Assembly: GCF_003428645.1 (NCBI RefSeq)
Contig: NZ_QVQH01000015.1
Location: 47,355 to 111,354 of the forward strand
DNA: 64,000 nt
Direction: 5' to 3'
Origin: Geodermatophilus marinus
Lineage (GTDB): Bacteria > Actinomycetota > Actinomycetes > Mycobacteriales > Geodermatophilaceae
Shown here: piece by piece, positions 33,697 through 42,500 of the stretch
Layout: every line of letters starts with the position of its first letter
Position numbering within the stretch: the stretch's first letter is position 1
Program-made: the position numbers and the translations under genes
Notes under the pieces: model-generated
Database searches by the model: none
The model's input: the letters and a program-made list of their open reading frames with translations, nothing else
What the model was told of the DNA's origin: nothing

Positions 33697-34698
33697 GTGC
33701 GCGCCTGGGCCGTCGGGCGGCCGGGTCCGGTCGACACCGGCCCCCTGGTCCGCGTGGACCGCGAGCTGCCCGGGCCCGGGCCCGGGCAGCTCCGCGTGGA
33801 CGTCACCTGCTGCGGCGTCTGCCGCACCGACCTGCACCTGGCCGAGGGCGACCTCGCGCCGCGCCGCCCGCTGGTGGTGCCGGGGCACGAGGTCGTCGGC
33901 CGGGTGGCCGCGCTCGGCCCCGGGACCGGCCGGTTCGCGGTCGGGGACCGGGTCGGGGTGGCCTGGCTCGGCGGTACCGACGGCAGCTGCCGGTTCTGCC
34001 GGCGCGGTGACGAGAACCTGTGCACCGCCCCGGTCTTCACCGGGTGGGACGTCGACGGCGGGTACGCCGAGGCCTGCCTGGTCGACGAGCGCTTCGCCCA
34101 CCGGCTGCCCGACGGCGTCGACGACGAGCACGCCGCCCCGCTGCTGTGCGCCGGGCTCATCGGCTACCGGGCGCTGCGGCTGGCCGACGTCCCGCCGGGG
34201 GGCGTGCTGGGCGTGTACGGGTTCGGCGGCAGCGCGCACCTCACCGCCCAGGTCGCGCTCGCCCAGGGGCTCCGGGTGCACGTGCTCACCCGCGGCGAGC
34301 ACAACCGGGCGCTGGCCCGGCGGCTCGGTGCCGACTCCGTGGGTGACGCCCGGGACCCCCCGCCCGAGCCGCTCGACGGCGCGGTGCTCTTCGCCCCCGC
34401 CGGGGACCTCGTCCCGGTCGCGCTCCGGGCGCTGGACCGCGGCGGCACCCTGGCCGTGGCCGGCATCTGGCTCTCCGACGTCCCGCCGCTGGTCTACGCC
34501 GACGAGCTCTTCCAGGAGCGCCGGCTGCGCAGCGTCACGGCCAACACCCGCCGGGACGCCGAGGAGTTCCTCACCCTGGCCGCCCGGCTCGGCGTCCGGG
34601 CCACCACGGTGCCCTACCCGGTGGACGAGGCACCGCGCGCGCTGGCCGACCTCGCGCACGGCCGCTTCGGCGGGGCCGCCGTCCTGCACGCCCGGTGA
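33697..34698 (+). CDS. zinc-dependent alcohol dehydrogenase
   Basis: A 333-aa MDR-type alcohol dehydrogenase of the AdhA/AdhP sort. Catalytic-zinc motif CCGVCRTDLHLAEGD near residue 40 and PGHEVVGRV near residue 65; structural-zinc cysteines in CRFCRRGDENLC near residue 100; Rossmann GVYGFGGSAHLTAQVA near residue 175. Oxidises or reduces a primary alcohol/aldehyde pair with NAD(H). GTG at 33697 gives the family-typical MRAWAV start. Forms an operon with the USP. A remnant of a second Zn-ADH gene is at 49966. Confidence 0.92.
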   Translation: MRAWAVGRPGPVDTGPLVRVDRELPGPGPGQLRVDVTCCGVCRTDLHLAEGDLAPRRPLVVPGHEVVGRVAALGPGTGRFAVGDRVGVAWLGGTDGSCRFCRRGDENLCTAPVFTGWDVDGGYAEACLVDERFAHRLPDGVDDEHAAPLLCAGLIGYRALRLADVPPGGVLGVYGFGGSAHLTAQVALAQGLRVHVLTRGEHNRALARRLGADSVGDARDPPPEPLDGAVLFAPAGDLVPVALRALDRGGTLAVAGIWLSDVPPLVYADELFQERRLRSVTANTRRDAEEFLTLAARLGVRATTVPYPVDEAPRALADLAHGRFGGAAVLHAR

Positions 34699-34752
34699 GC
34701 GGAGTGGATCCGTCGGCGTCACGCCGATGTCACGCCGACGGATCCACTCCGC
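34699..34752. terminator. perfect 21-bp hairpin between convergent genes
   Basis: The arm at 34699-34719 (GCGGAGTGGATCCGTCGGCGT, quoted in two parts: GCGGAGTGGAT then CCGTCGGCGT) is exactly complementary to 34732-34752 across a 12-nt loop. It starts right after the ADH stop and contains the stop and last codons of the minus-strand PAP2 gene. It is probably a bidirectional terminator. Confidence 0.7.
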
Positions 34753-35356
34753 TGCGGGGTCCGGCCGGGACGCCGAGCACCAGGTTGAGCGCGGCGCCGA
34801 GCGCCGCGCCGAGAGCCGCGCCGCCGACCACGTCGAGCGGGGCGTGGCCGCCGAGGTAGACCCGGGCCACGGAGTTGAGCAGGGACAGCGCGACCAGCAG
34901 CACCAGCCACCGGCGCCGCACGTAGGGGGCGAGCAGGACGACGATCCCGGCGGTGATCACCGCGTGCCCGGAGGGGTAGGCGATGCCGGCCGAGGGGACG
35001 TCGCGCAGCACCGCGCCGGGGATGGTGCTCCCCGGCCGCTCCCGCTGCACCAGCGCCTTCACGACCTCGCCGTGGACCAGCAGCTTGAGCGGTACCAGCA
35101 GCACCAGCCCCGCGAGCAGCCGCCACCGGCGCAGCGCCAGGGCCACGACGCCCACGAGCAGCGGCATGCCCAGGACGCCCAGCAGCTGGAAGGCCCACAG
35201 CGGCCAGCGCACGGCCTCCGGCCAGCCGTTCACCCAGGCGAACACCGCCCGCTCGCGCGGGCCGACCTCGCCGGAGGAGACCAGCCACGAGCACAGCACC
35301 GCCACGGCGACCGCGACCAGCAGGGTCCACAGGTCCGCCCGCCGCCGGGTGGTCAC
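34730..35356 (-). CDS. PAP2-family membrane phosphatase
   Basis: A 208-aa integral membrane protein with about six helices. The three PAP2 catalytic motifs are present: KALVQRERP, YPSGHAVITAG and ARVYLGGHAPLDVVGG. Likely hydrolyses a lipid or polyprenyl (pyro)phosphate on the outer membrane face. The GTG at 35356 overlaps the stop of the preceding gene (GTGA). Last gene of a three-gene coupled operon (36402, 35353, 34730). Its end lies within a bidirectional hairpin. Confidence 0.9.
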   Translation of the reverse strand: MTTRRRADLWTLLVAVAVAVLCSWLVSSGEVGPRERAVFAWVNGWPEAVRWPLWAFQLLGVLGMPLLVGVVALALRRWRLLAGLVLLVPLKLLVHGEVVKALVQRERPGSTIPGAVLRDVPSAGIAYPSGHAVITAGIVVLLAPYVRRRWLVLLVALSLLNSVARVYLGGHAPLDVVGGAALGAALGAALNLVLGVPAGPRSGVDPSA

Positions 35357-36405
35357 CGGGGCACCCCGACGCCGCGCCGCCACAGCACGAACGCCACCGC
35401 GCCGACCGGGATCGGCAGGAACCAGGTGAGGAACCGGAACAGCAGCACCGTCCCGGCGGCGGCCGTCGCCCCCACCCCGGCCGCGGTCAGCCCGGCGACA
35501 TAGCTGAGCTCGGCCACCCCGAGCGCGCCCGGCGTGACCGGTACCAGCGTCACGAGCCGGGTGATCGAGAAGACCGCCAGCAGCTCCACCCAGGACAGCT
35601 CGGCGCCGCCGCCCACCGCGCGCAGGCAGGTGAGCAGGACCAGGAACAGCGCGGTGTGGCTGGCGACCGCGGCCGCGGTCAGGTGCGGCCAGCGGGCGCG
35701 CACCAGGTCCTCCGACCCGGCGCGGAACCGCTCGGCGCGCTCCGGCCAGCCCGTGGGCGCGCTCCGGCGGACCAGCGGCGCCGCCCACCCGGCCAGCCGC
35801 TCGGCGGCGCCGGCGAGCAGCCGGGTCGCCCGCTCGTGCGTCACCGCGAGGAGCAGCAGACCGACGACGGCGACCAGGACGGCGCTGCCGACCGCCGCGG
35901 CGATCCCGAGCCCGCTGTCCACGTCGCCGAGCAGGGCGACCCCGCCCAGGGCGAACGCCGGCATCCCGAGCTTGACCAGGTTGTTCCAGACGCCGGTCAG
36001 CGCCACGGCGCGGGTGATCTCGGCCGCCGAGAAGCCGAACGAGTGGTACATCGCGGCGTTGGTGCCGACCCCGAAGGCGAAGCCCGCGGGCACCGTGTTG
36101 GAGACCGCCGTCGAGGCCTGGTCGCTCATCACCGCCCGCCCGAGGGTCAGGCCGGGCATGGCCGCCATCCACAGCGGCGCGTAGGAGAACAGGTTGACCA
36201 GCGCGATGCCGGCCACGGCGACGACCTCGGCGCCGGTCATGGCGCGCACCAGGTCCCACGCCGCCGAGTAGTCGGCGATCCGCGGCAGCACACCGGCGAA
36301 GACGGCCACCACGACGGCGACGGTGAGCAGCGCCCGGGCCCACCGACCGGTGAGCACCCGCCGGAGCCGGCGGCCCCGCGTGGGCCGGGGCGGGGCCGCC
36401 GTCAC
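35353..36405 (-). CDS. lysylphosphatidylglycerol synthase TM-domain / UPF0104 membrane protein
   Basis: A 350-aa protein with about eight membrane helices of the LPG_synthase_TM (AglD/UPF0104) type. Features are NLFSYAPLWMAAMPGL, SNTVPAGFAFGVGTNAAMYHSFG and the family signature LVTLVPVTPGALGVAELSYVAGL near residue 285. Relatives are flippase-like or polyprenyl-phosphate-linked. The GTG at 36405 overlaps the upstream stop (GTGA). Being coupled to two PAP2 proteins suggests a lipid-carrier or phosphatidylglycerol-modifying pathway. Confidence 0.87.
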   Translation of the reverse strand: MTAAPPRPTRGRRLRRVLTGRWARALLTVAVVVAVFAGVLPRIADYSAAWDLVRAMTGAEVVAVAGIALVNLFSYAPLWMAAMPGLTLGRAVMSDQASTAVSNTVPAGFAFGVGTNAAMYHSFGFSAAEITRAVALTGVWNNLVKLGMPAFALGGVALLGDVDSGLGIAAAVGSAVLVAVVGLLLLAVTHERATRLLAGAAERLAGWAAPLVRRSAPTGWPERAERFRAGSEDLVRARWPHLTAAAVASHTALFLVLLTCLRAVGGGAELSWVELLAVFSITRLVTLVPVTPGALGVAELSYVAGLTAAGVGATAAAGTVLLFRFLTWFLPIPVGAVAFVLWRRGVGVPR

Positions 36406-38834
36406 GTGCCGAGCGGGTGATCGGCGCGTGCCGTCAGCAGCGTGCCGGTGAGCGCGGGGCCCCAGAAGGTGACGAGCCGGAAGACCAGGACCGCGGCGCA
36501 GGCGGCGGCCAGCGGGGCGCCCAGCGCGGTGAGCACCAGGAGCAGGGCGACGTCGGCGGCGCCGGGCACCCCGGTCTCGGGCACCAGCCACCACAGCATG
36601 TGCAGGACGCCGTACACCGCGGCGGTGACCAGCAGGGGCACCGGGCCCCCCACCGCGTGCAGCGCCGCGACGAGGACGGCGGCCTCCAGGAGCACCCCCA
36701 GCACCGCCCAGCCCAGCTGCGCCCCCCGGCGCCACGCGGTGCCCTCGGGACCCCGGCGGAACAGCTCGCGCAGGGCATCGCGGACGCGGTGCGCGGGCTC
36801 CTCGGCGGGGTCCCGCCGGCGGGCCAGCCACTGCCCGGTCAGCACCAGGACCCACGCGGCCAGCCCGACGGCCACCGCGTCGGCGAACGCGTCCGGCACG
36901 CGCCAGTCGGTCAGCTCCCCCTCCACCAGCGCCATCACCGACGTGCCGACGGCCACCAGGACGGCGGCGACCACGGCGACGGCGACGAACCGGGCGACGG
37001 CGCGGGCCGCGGCGTCCGGCAGCACCCCGGCCCGCTCCAGGTACCGGGCCGCCGAACGCCGCCACCCCGGCCGGCCGTGCAGCAGCGAGGCCCCCTCCGC
37101 CGCCATCGAGGCGCCGAAGGTGCGGCCCAGGGCGAGCCGGCGCTCGACGGTCAGCAGGGCCGCCGCCGCGGTCGCGGCCCGGGCGAGGACGGCCAGCGCC
37201 AGGGCCGCGCCCACCCAGCGCCACCCACCGTGCTCCACCGACTCCAGCAGGGGGGCCGCCCCGCCGAGCAGCGGGACGGCGACCAGGGCCAGCGCGGACC
37301 CCGCGGCGACGGCCAGCCGGGCCGCGACCCCGGGCGGGCCGAACTCGGGGCGGTCGGGGTCGGGGAGGTCGAGCCGGCGGCGCACCTCGTCGCGCAGCCG
37401 GTCCAGCCGGTCGCGGTGCCCGCGCAGCTCGGCCCGGGTCGCCGAGGTCAGCGCCAGCGGGGCCAGCCGGGGCAGCGCCGCGCCCACCGCCTCCCGGCCG
37501 AGGCCCGCGATCGCGGTCCCGGCGACCACCGCCGGGTCCAGCCGCACCGCCACGGAGGCCATGAGCTCGGCGACGTCACCGGCCAGGGCGTCGTCGTCGG
37601 CCCCGGTGAGCGCGTTGCCGAAGTCCACCAGCCAGGCCCGGCCCTCGGCGTCGACCAGGACGCTGCCGGCCACGAGGTCGTGGTGGGCCACCCGTGCCGC
37701 GTGCAGCCGGGCCACCTGGGCCCAGACGCGGGCGAGCAGCCCGGGGGTGAGCTCCTCCGGCGGGAGGGCGTCCAGGCCGCGGGCGGTCACGTGCTCCTGC
37801 ACGACGACCGCCTCCCGCCCGGTGCCGCGCGCCAGCAGCACGCGCGGGGTGCGCACCCCCCGCTCACGGGCGGTCATCGCGGCCACCGCCTCGTGCTCGG
37901 CCTGCTGCCCGAGCGGGGCGACGGCGTCGGCGTCCTTGACGTCCCGGGCGGCGAGCAGCCGCCACAGCCGGTGCAGCCAGTCCCGCTCGGCGCGGTCGGG
38001 CTCGAGGAACTTCACGTACAGCCGCTGCCCGTCGGCGTCCACGGCCTCGAAGGGGTGCGAGCTGCGGGCGACGACGTCGGCCGGCCGCAGGTCGCGGACC
38101 GGCAGGCCGAAGCGGTCGAGCAGCCGGCGCACGCGGTCGGGCTCGACGTGCCGCCGGGGCACGCCGAACACCCAGTGGACCAGCGAGCCGATCGCCCAGC
38201 CGCCGGCCAGCCCGCCGACGACGTCCAGCGGCAGGTGGGCGCCGACGTAGATGCGCGCCAGGCCGACGGACCAGGCCAGCGTCCAGACCACCCGGCGGCC
38301 GCGGCGGGTGAGGTACGGGACGGCGGCGGTCGCCAGGGCCGCGGCGACGGCGGAGTGCCCGGAGACGAAGCCGAGCCCGGCGACCGGGCCCTCCGGGAAG
38401 TTGACCTCGCCGACCAGCCCGACCGGCCGCTCCCGCTGCACGACGCTCTTGACCAGGTCGGCGGCGACGTAGGCGGCCAGGCCGGAGACCAGCAGGTCCC
38501 GGGCCAGGCGGAGGCGGTCGGGGAGCGCGAGGCGGCGGTAGGCCAGCGCGGCCGTCGCGAGCACCGGGACAGCGACCACGTTGCCCAGCTGCATGACCAC
38601 CCAGACCACCGGGAAGACGGTGGCCGGCAGCCCGTTGAGGAGCAGGAAGACGTTGCGCTCGAAGACCGGGAGCTCGCCGCGCCGGGCGATGAGGAAGCCG
38701 ACGCCCAGGATCGCCAGCCCCAGCACCACGCGGACGAGGTCGACGGGGAGCCGCTGCACCGGCCGGGCGGCCGGCGACGGGTCGCGGCGCAGCCGCTGCT
38801 CCGGCCCGGGGGTGGTCACGACGCGGGCGGTCAC
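36402..38834 (-). CDS. PAP2 phosphatase - kinase-like - LPG-synthase-TM fusion protein
   Basis: An 810-aa three-part membrane protein. Residues about 30-215 are a PAP2 domain with KSVVQRERP, FVSGHSAVAAA and ARIYVGAHLPLDVVGG. Residues about 240-480 are a RIO/Kdo-kinase-like domain with LYVKFLEP (Lys), AHHDLVAGSVLVD (catalytic Asp) and VDFGNA (DFG). Residues about 520-800 are membrane helices of the LPG_synthase_TM type (VPETGVPGAADVALLL near the C-terminus). GTG at 38834 is chosen because a DevR-type box (38871-38884) is centred 43.5 bp upstream, as for other leaderless genes here. GTG at 38849, with GGGAGG ten bases upstream, is the alternative. First gene of the coupled three-gene operon. 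Confidence 0.85.
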   Translation of the reverse strand: MTARVVTTPGPEQRLRRDPSPAARPVQRLPVDLVRVVLGLAILGVGFLIARRGELPVFERNVFLLLNGLPATVFPVVWVVMQLGNVVAVPVLATAALAYRRLALPDRLRLARDLLVSGLAAYVAADLVKSVVQRERPVGLVGEVNFPEGPVAGLGFVSGHSAVAAALATAAVPYLTRRGRRVVWTLAWSVGLARIYVGAHLPLDVVGGLAGGWAIGSLVHWVFGVPRRHVEPDRVRRLLDRFGLPVRDLRPADVVARSSHPFEAVDADGQRLYVKFLEPDRAERDWLHRLWRLLAARDVKDADAVAPLGQQAEHEAVAAMTARERGVRTPRVLLARGTGREAVVVQEHVTARGLDALPPEELTPGLLARVWAQVARLHAARVAHHDLVAGSVLVDAEGRAWLVDFGNALTGADDDALAGDVAELMASVAVRLDPAVVAGTAIAGLGREAVGAALPRLAPLALTSATRAELRGHRDRLDRLRDEVRRRLDLPDPDRPEFGPPGVAARLAVAAGSALALVAVPLLGGAAPLLESVEHGGWRWVGAALALAVLARAATAAAALLTVERRLALGRTFGASMAAEGASLLHGRPGWRRSAARYLERAGVLPDAAARAVARFVAVAVVAAVLVAVGTSVMALVEGELTDWRVPDAFADAVAVGLAAWVLVLTGQWLARRRDPAEEPAHRVRDALRELFRRGPEGTAWRRGAQLGWAVLGVLLEAAVLVAALHAVGGPVPLLVTAAVYGVLHMLWWLVPETGVPGAADVALLLVLTALGAPLAAACAAVLVFRLVTFWGPALTGTLLTARADHPLGT

Positions 38835-38870
38835 GCCCCGAGTGGACACCTGCGGGCCGCCTCCCGCTCA

Positions 38871-38884
38871 GGGTCTTCCGGCCC
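38871..38884 (-). promoter_or_regulatory. DevR-type box upstream of the PAP2-kinase operon
   Basis: GGGTCTTCCGGCCC; the reverse complement GGGCCGGAAGACCC differs by one base from the consensus. It is centred 43.5 bp upstream of the GTG at 38834. The -10 at that spacing (TCCACT) is weak. Confidence 0.55.
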
Positions 38885-38907
38885 GGGCCGGGGTGCCCGC
38901 CGTCCCG

Positions 38908-39774
38908 TCAGGTGACGACCGCGACCGGGCACGGGGCGTAGTGGGCGACGGCGTGGCAGACGCTGCCCAGGGGAGCCGGTGCCGCGCCCCGGCCGTGCCG
39001 CCCCACGGCGAGGAGGGCCGCACCGGCCGCCCGGTCCAGCAGCGCGGCGGCGGGGTGGTCGGCGGCGGCGACCTGCCGCAGGGGTACGGCCGGGTGCTCG
39101 GGGTGGACGTCGGCCACGAGCGCGGCCAGCGTCGCGGCGGCCCGCTCCCGGGCGGCCGCGCGGTCGAGGTCCACCCGGCCGGTCAGCGCCTCGAGGGGGA
39201 GGTCGGACCACGCGTGGACGGCGGTCACCTCCCAGCCCCGCCGGCCGGCCGCCGCCAGGGCCGCTCGGAGCACCCGGGCGGAGGCGGGGGACCCGTCCAC
39301 ACCCGCGACGACCTGCTGCGCCACCCCGGCCCGGCGGACCGGGGTGTCGCGGACGACCACCACCGGCCCCGCCGTCCCGCGCAGCAGCTCGGCCGCGCTG
39401 GAGCCCAGCAGCACCGACGGGGCCGCGGTCTGCCCGCAGGCCCCCAGCACCAGCAGCTCCGCGTCGGCGGCCAGCCGGGAGAGCACCTCGACCGCCTCCC
39501 CCCGGAGCACCTCGACCCGCGCCTCCAGCCCCGGCGCGTGCTGCCGGCAGCGCTCCGCCGCGAGCTCGATCGCGGCCGTGGCCGCGGCGCGGGCGCGCTC
39601 GCCGTCGAGGGCGGCCTCCGGCAGGCCGAGACCGGCCAGCGCCCGCACCGGCCAGTGCAGCACGTGCACCAGCTGCAGCGGGCAGCCGCGGGCCACGGCC
39701 TCCTCCGCCGCCCAGTACGCCGCCTCGCGGGCCGCGACCGACCCGTCGAAGGCCACCACCACCGCCCCGGTCAT
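38908..39774 (-). CDS. universal stress protein, two Usp domains (divergent)
   Basis: A 288-aa tandem UspA protein starting MTGAVVVAFDGSVAAREAAYWA. Domain 1 has VLGACGQTAAPSVLLGSSA and domain 2 a shortened AVGRHGRGAAPAPLGSV, so nucleotide binding may be altered. ATG at 39774 overlaps the stop of the upstream small membrane protein (ATGA). Third gene of the Rv1733c-like, PLDc_N-like, USP operon. Confidence 0.9.
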   Translation of the reverse strand: MTGAVVVAFDGSVAAREAAYWAAEEAVARGCPLQLVHVLHWPVRALAGLGLPEAALDGERARAAATAAIELAAERCRQHAPGLEARVEVLRGEAVEVLSRLAADAELLVLGACGQTAAPSVLLGSSAAELLRGTAGPVVVVRDTPVRRAGVAQQVVAGVDGSPASARVLRAALAAAGRRGWEVTAVHAWSDLPLEALTGRVDLDRAAARERAAATLAALVADVHPEHPAVPLRQVAAADHPAAALLDRAAGAALLAVGRHGRGAAPAPLGSVCHAVAHYAPCPVAVVT

Positions 39775-39995
39775 CGCCGGCGACCCCACCGGAACCAGGC
39801 CAGCGGGCCGACCCAGTTGACCGCGATCACCACGGCCCACAGGCCTCGGCTGCCGTCCACCTCGTCCGGCCGGCGGCGCGCCAGGTCCGTCCAGGCGCCG
39901 ACCGCGAGGGCGAGCTGCACCGCGGCCAGGGCCGCGAGCGCGGCGCGCTGCCGTCCCGACAGGTCGGCCCAGCGCCGTCGCGTCCGCCCGGTCAT
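39771..39995 (-). CDS. small membrane protein, PLDc_N-like
   Basis: A 74-aa protein with two hydrophobic segments (about residues 18-35 and 50-66) and the ending LWAVVIAVNWVGPLAWFRWGRRR. This resembles the phospholipase-D nuclease N-terminal-like family of short actinobacterial membrane proteins. The stop overlaps the ATG of the USP by four bases. It is 43 bp downstream of the Rv1733c-like gene. Function unknown. Confidence 0.78.
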   Translation of the reverse strand: MTGRTRRRWADLSGRQRAALAALAAVQLALAVGAWTDLARRRPDEVDGSRGLWAVVIAVNWVGPLAWFRWGRRR

Positions 39996-40038
39996 GCCGG
40001 TCCTCCCGTCGTCGGGGCGCCGTGGTCGGGCGCGGTGG

Positions 40039-40635
40039 TCAGGGCACGCGGCGGGACCAGCCCGGTTCGACCGCCGCCCACTCGCGGGTCCAGGTCCGGT
40101 CGCGGTGCCGGTCCACCAGCCAGAGGACGACGGCGTGCAGGGCCACCAGCACGGCCACGCTCGCCACCCACCCCAGGCCGGTGAGCACCACGGTGCTGCG
40201 GGTGGTCTCCCAGGCCGTCATCGGCCGGCCGGCCGGCTCCCCGTCCGCGGTCAGCCAGACGGTCAGCCGGTCGCCGGCGCGGACGGCGCCGGTGACGGGG
40301 ACGTCCCCCTCGGCCGGGCGGCCGTCCGGTGCGGTCCACTCCGCCGCGACGAGGAGCCGCCCGCCGTAGGCCGAGTCGACCCGGGCCGTGGCGTCCCGCG
40401 TGGCGACCGCCGTCACCGCGAGCCGGTCGCGCGCCTGGTCCTCGGCCACGGTGCGCACCTGCTCGTGGACGAGGGTGCCCGCGGTCAGCGCGACCGGGAC
40501 GGTGAGGAGCAGCAGCAGGGCCAGCAGCACCCACGAGGCCGCCTCCGCCCGGTCCGAGCCCCGCCGCAGCGGCCGGCGCACCAGGCCGAGACGCCGGTGG
40601 GCCCGGCCGGCGGGGCCTGGGGTCGGGGCGGTCAC
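40039..40635 (-). CDS. Rv1733c-like dormancy membrane protein
   Basis: A 198-aa protein. After RRPLRRGSDRAEA comes a first membrane helix (about residues 30-50). An extracytoplasmic beta-rich stretch follows (GDVPVTGAVRAGDRLTVWLTADGEP). A second helix ending WLVDRHRDRTW is near residues 150-175. This topology and the R-R-S-D-R-(A/I)-E-A entry resemble mycobacterial Rv1733c, a DosR-regulated antigen. GTG at 40635 follows GAGGAG. A predicted start near 40672 (-10 AATGCT) sits 43 bp below a DevR-type box. Leads the operon with 39771 and 38908. Confidence 0.83.
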   Translation of the reverse strand: MTAPTPGPAGRAHRRLGLVRRPLRRGSDRAEAASWVLLALLLLLTVPVALTAGTLVHEQVRTVAEDQARDRLAVTAVATRDATARVDSAYGGRLLVAAEWTAPDGRPAEGDVPVTGAVRAGDRLTVWLTADGEPAGRPMTAWETTRSTVVLTGLGWVASVAVLVALHAVVLWLVDRHRDRTWTREWAAVEPGWSRRVP

Positions 40636-40939
40636 CGCGATCTCCTCTCGTCGGTGCGGCACCGGGGGCGCTGCCGCCAGCATTCCCGCGGACGACGCCC
40701 GTCGGGAGGGGCCCAGGTCCCGGTGGGACCCCGCCGCAGGTCCCGGTCCGGGGCCGGCAGGCGGCCGCCGGCGCCCGCGGCCGAGGTTCCCGGTCCCCAT
40801 GGGCGGCGGGACCTCCGCCCCCGGGGACCGCCGACCTGCGGACGTGTCCCGGCCGGCGCCGGGCGCCGAGGCTGGGGGACGACCCGCCGGCGGCCGCGGC
40901 TCCCGCACGGCCCGCGCGGGCGGACGGAGGGAGACCGGA
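40636..40939. promoter_or_regulatory. 304-bp divergent promoter with several DevR-type boxes
   Basis: GGGGCCCAGGTCCC at 40708-40721 (reverse complement GGGACCTGGGCCCC, exact fit) is centred 43 bp upstream of the predicted minus-strand start near 40672. A weaker copy at 40731-40744 lies at -66. GGGACCTCCGCCCC at 40808-40821 is an exact fit facing the plus-strand DUF4389 gene, with a degenerate copy at 40824-40837. The plus-strand -10 is uncertain (GAGGCT near 40870). No gene was found in this gap. Confidence 0.65.
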
Positions 40940-42487
40940 GTGACCGAGGACCGCACGCCGTACCCCGTGCGCGTGGACGCGGCACTGGACGCGCCCCTGT
41001 CGCGCTGGCTCTGGCTGGTCAAGTGGTTCCTGCTGATCCCGCACTACGTGGTGCTGGCGTTCCTCTGGCTCGCCTTCACCGTGCTCACGGTGGTGGCCTG
41101 GGTGGCGATCCTGGTCACCGGCCGCTACCCGCGCGCGCTGTTCGACTTCGACGTCGGGGTGCTGCGCTGGAGCTGGCGGGTGCACTACTACGGCTACGCG
41201 GCGCTGGGCACCGACCGCTACCCGCCGTTCACCCTCGCCGACGTGCCGGACTACCCGGCCCGGCTGGACGTGCCCTACCCCGAGCGGCTCTCGCGCGGGC
41301 TGGTGCTGGTCAAGTCCTGGCTGCTGGCCATCCCGCACTGGCTGGTGCTGGCGGTGTTCGTCGGCGGCGGCCTGTGGTTCGGGGCGTCGGCCGCCGACGA
41401 CGGCGCCTGGGACGGGGGCTGGGGGGCCGGCGGGCTGGTCGGCCTGCTGGTGCTGGTCGCCGGTGTGGTGCTGCTGTTCACCGACCGCTACCCGGCGCCG
41501 GTCTACGACTTCGTGATGGGCATGGACCGCTGGGTGCTGCGCGTGGCGGCCTACGTGGCGCTCATGACCGACCGCTACCCGCCGTTCCGCCTGGACACCG
41601 GCGGTGCCGACCCCGGCACGCAGCCGGTGGGCCCCGGTCCCGGCCCGCTCCCGCAGGCCGCCCCGCCGGCAGCCGCCCCCGTGGCCGCCCCCGCGCGCTC
41701 GTCGTGGACCGCGGGGCGGGTGGTCGCGGTCGTCGTCGGCGCCCTGCTGCTCGTGACCTCGACCGGCCTGCTCGTCGGCGGCGGCAGCCTGGCGTGGGCC
41801 GACACCACCCAGCGCGAGGACGGCTTCGTCATGACCGGGCGCGAGGACCTGTCCACGGCGCGGTACGCCCTCGTCTCCGGGTCGGTCACCCTGGACACGG
41901 CCGGGGACGAGTGGCTCATCGACGACGTCCTCGGCCGGGCCCAGCTGGAGGTCACCGCCGCCGACCCCGGCACGGAGGTGTTCGTCGGCGTCGGCCGGAC
42001 CTCCGACGTCGAGGGCTGGCTGCAGGGCGTGGGGTACCGCGAGCTGGACGACCTCGGGCCCACCGGGGAGCCGCGCGGGCGCGACGTGGCCGGGGGCGCC
42101 CCGGCCGGACCGCCCGGGGAGCAGGACCTGTGGGTGGCCCAGGACGAGGGGACGGGGACCCGCACCCTCACCTGGCGGCCCGCGGACGGCGACTGGACGG
42201 CGGTCGTCATGCGCGCCGACGGGGCGGCGGGGGTGGACGTCGTCGTGCGGGCCGGCCTCACCGCGCCGGGGCTGACGTGGCTGTGGGTCGGGCTGCTGGT
42301 GACCGGCGCGGCCCTGCTGCTCGCCGGAGCCCTGCTCGTCGCGCTGGCCGTCCGCGGCGCCCACCGCGGCCCCACGGGAGCGGCCCCCGCGCAGCCCGGC
42401 CCGCCGGGACCGGTCGCCCCGCCGGCCCCGCGGGGCGCGCCGCCGGCGGACCGGCCGGCCGGCACCACGCCGGGTGGCCCGCGGTGA
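40940..42487 (+). CDS. DUF4389 membrane protein
   Basis: A 515-aa membrane protein. The N-terminal half carries two DUF4389-like units, each with a WLVKWFLLIPHYVVL or LVKSWLLAIPHWLVL helix and a (T/V)(G/D)RYP motif. A Pro/Ala linker (about residues 215-250) follows, then another helix (VVAVVVGALLLVTSTGLLVGGG), an extracytoplasmic region with GWLQGVGYRELDD, and a final helix near 445-470. Function unknown. GTG at 40940 follows GGAGGGAG. Predicted DevR target and first gene of an operon with a WS/DGAT-like gene. Confidence 0.85.
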   Translation: MTEDRTPYPVRVDAALDAPLSRWLWLVKWFLLIPHYVVLAFLWLAFTVLTVVAWVAILVTGRYPRALFDFDVGVLRWSWRVHYYGYAALGTDRYPPFTLADVPDYPARLDVPYPERLSRGLVLVKSWLLAIPHWLVLAVFVGGGLWFGASAADDGAWDGGWGAGGLVGLLVLVAGVVLLFTDRYPAPVYDFVMGMDRWVLRVAAYVALMTDRYPPFRLDTGGADPGTQPVGPGPGPLPQAAPPAAAPVAAPARSSWTAGRVVAVVVGALLLVTSTGLLVGGGSLAWADTTQREDGFVMTGREDLSTARYALVSGSVTLDTAGDEWLIDDVLGRAQLEVTAADPGTEVFVGVGRTSDVEGWLQGVGYRELDDLGPTGEPRGRDVAGGAPAGPPGEQDLWVAQDEGTGTRTLTWRPADGDWTAVVMRADGAAGVDVVVRAGLTAPGLTWLWVGLLVTGAALLLAGALLVALAVRGAHRGPTGAAPAQPGPPGPVAPPAPRGAPPADRPAGTTPGGPR

Positions 42488-42500
42488 CGTGCGCGGCGGG

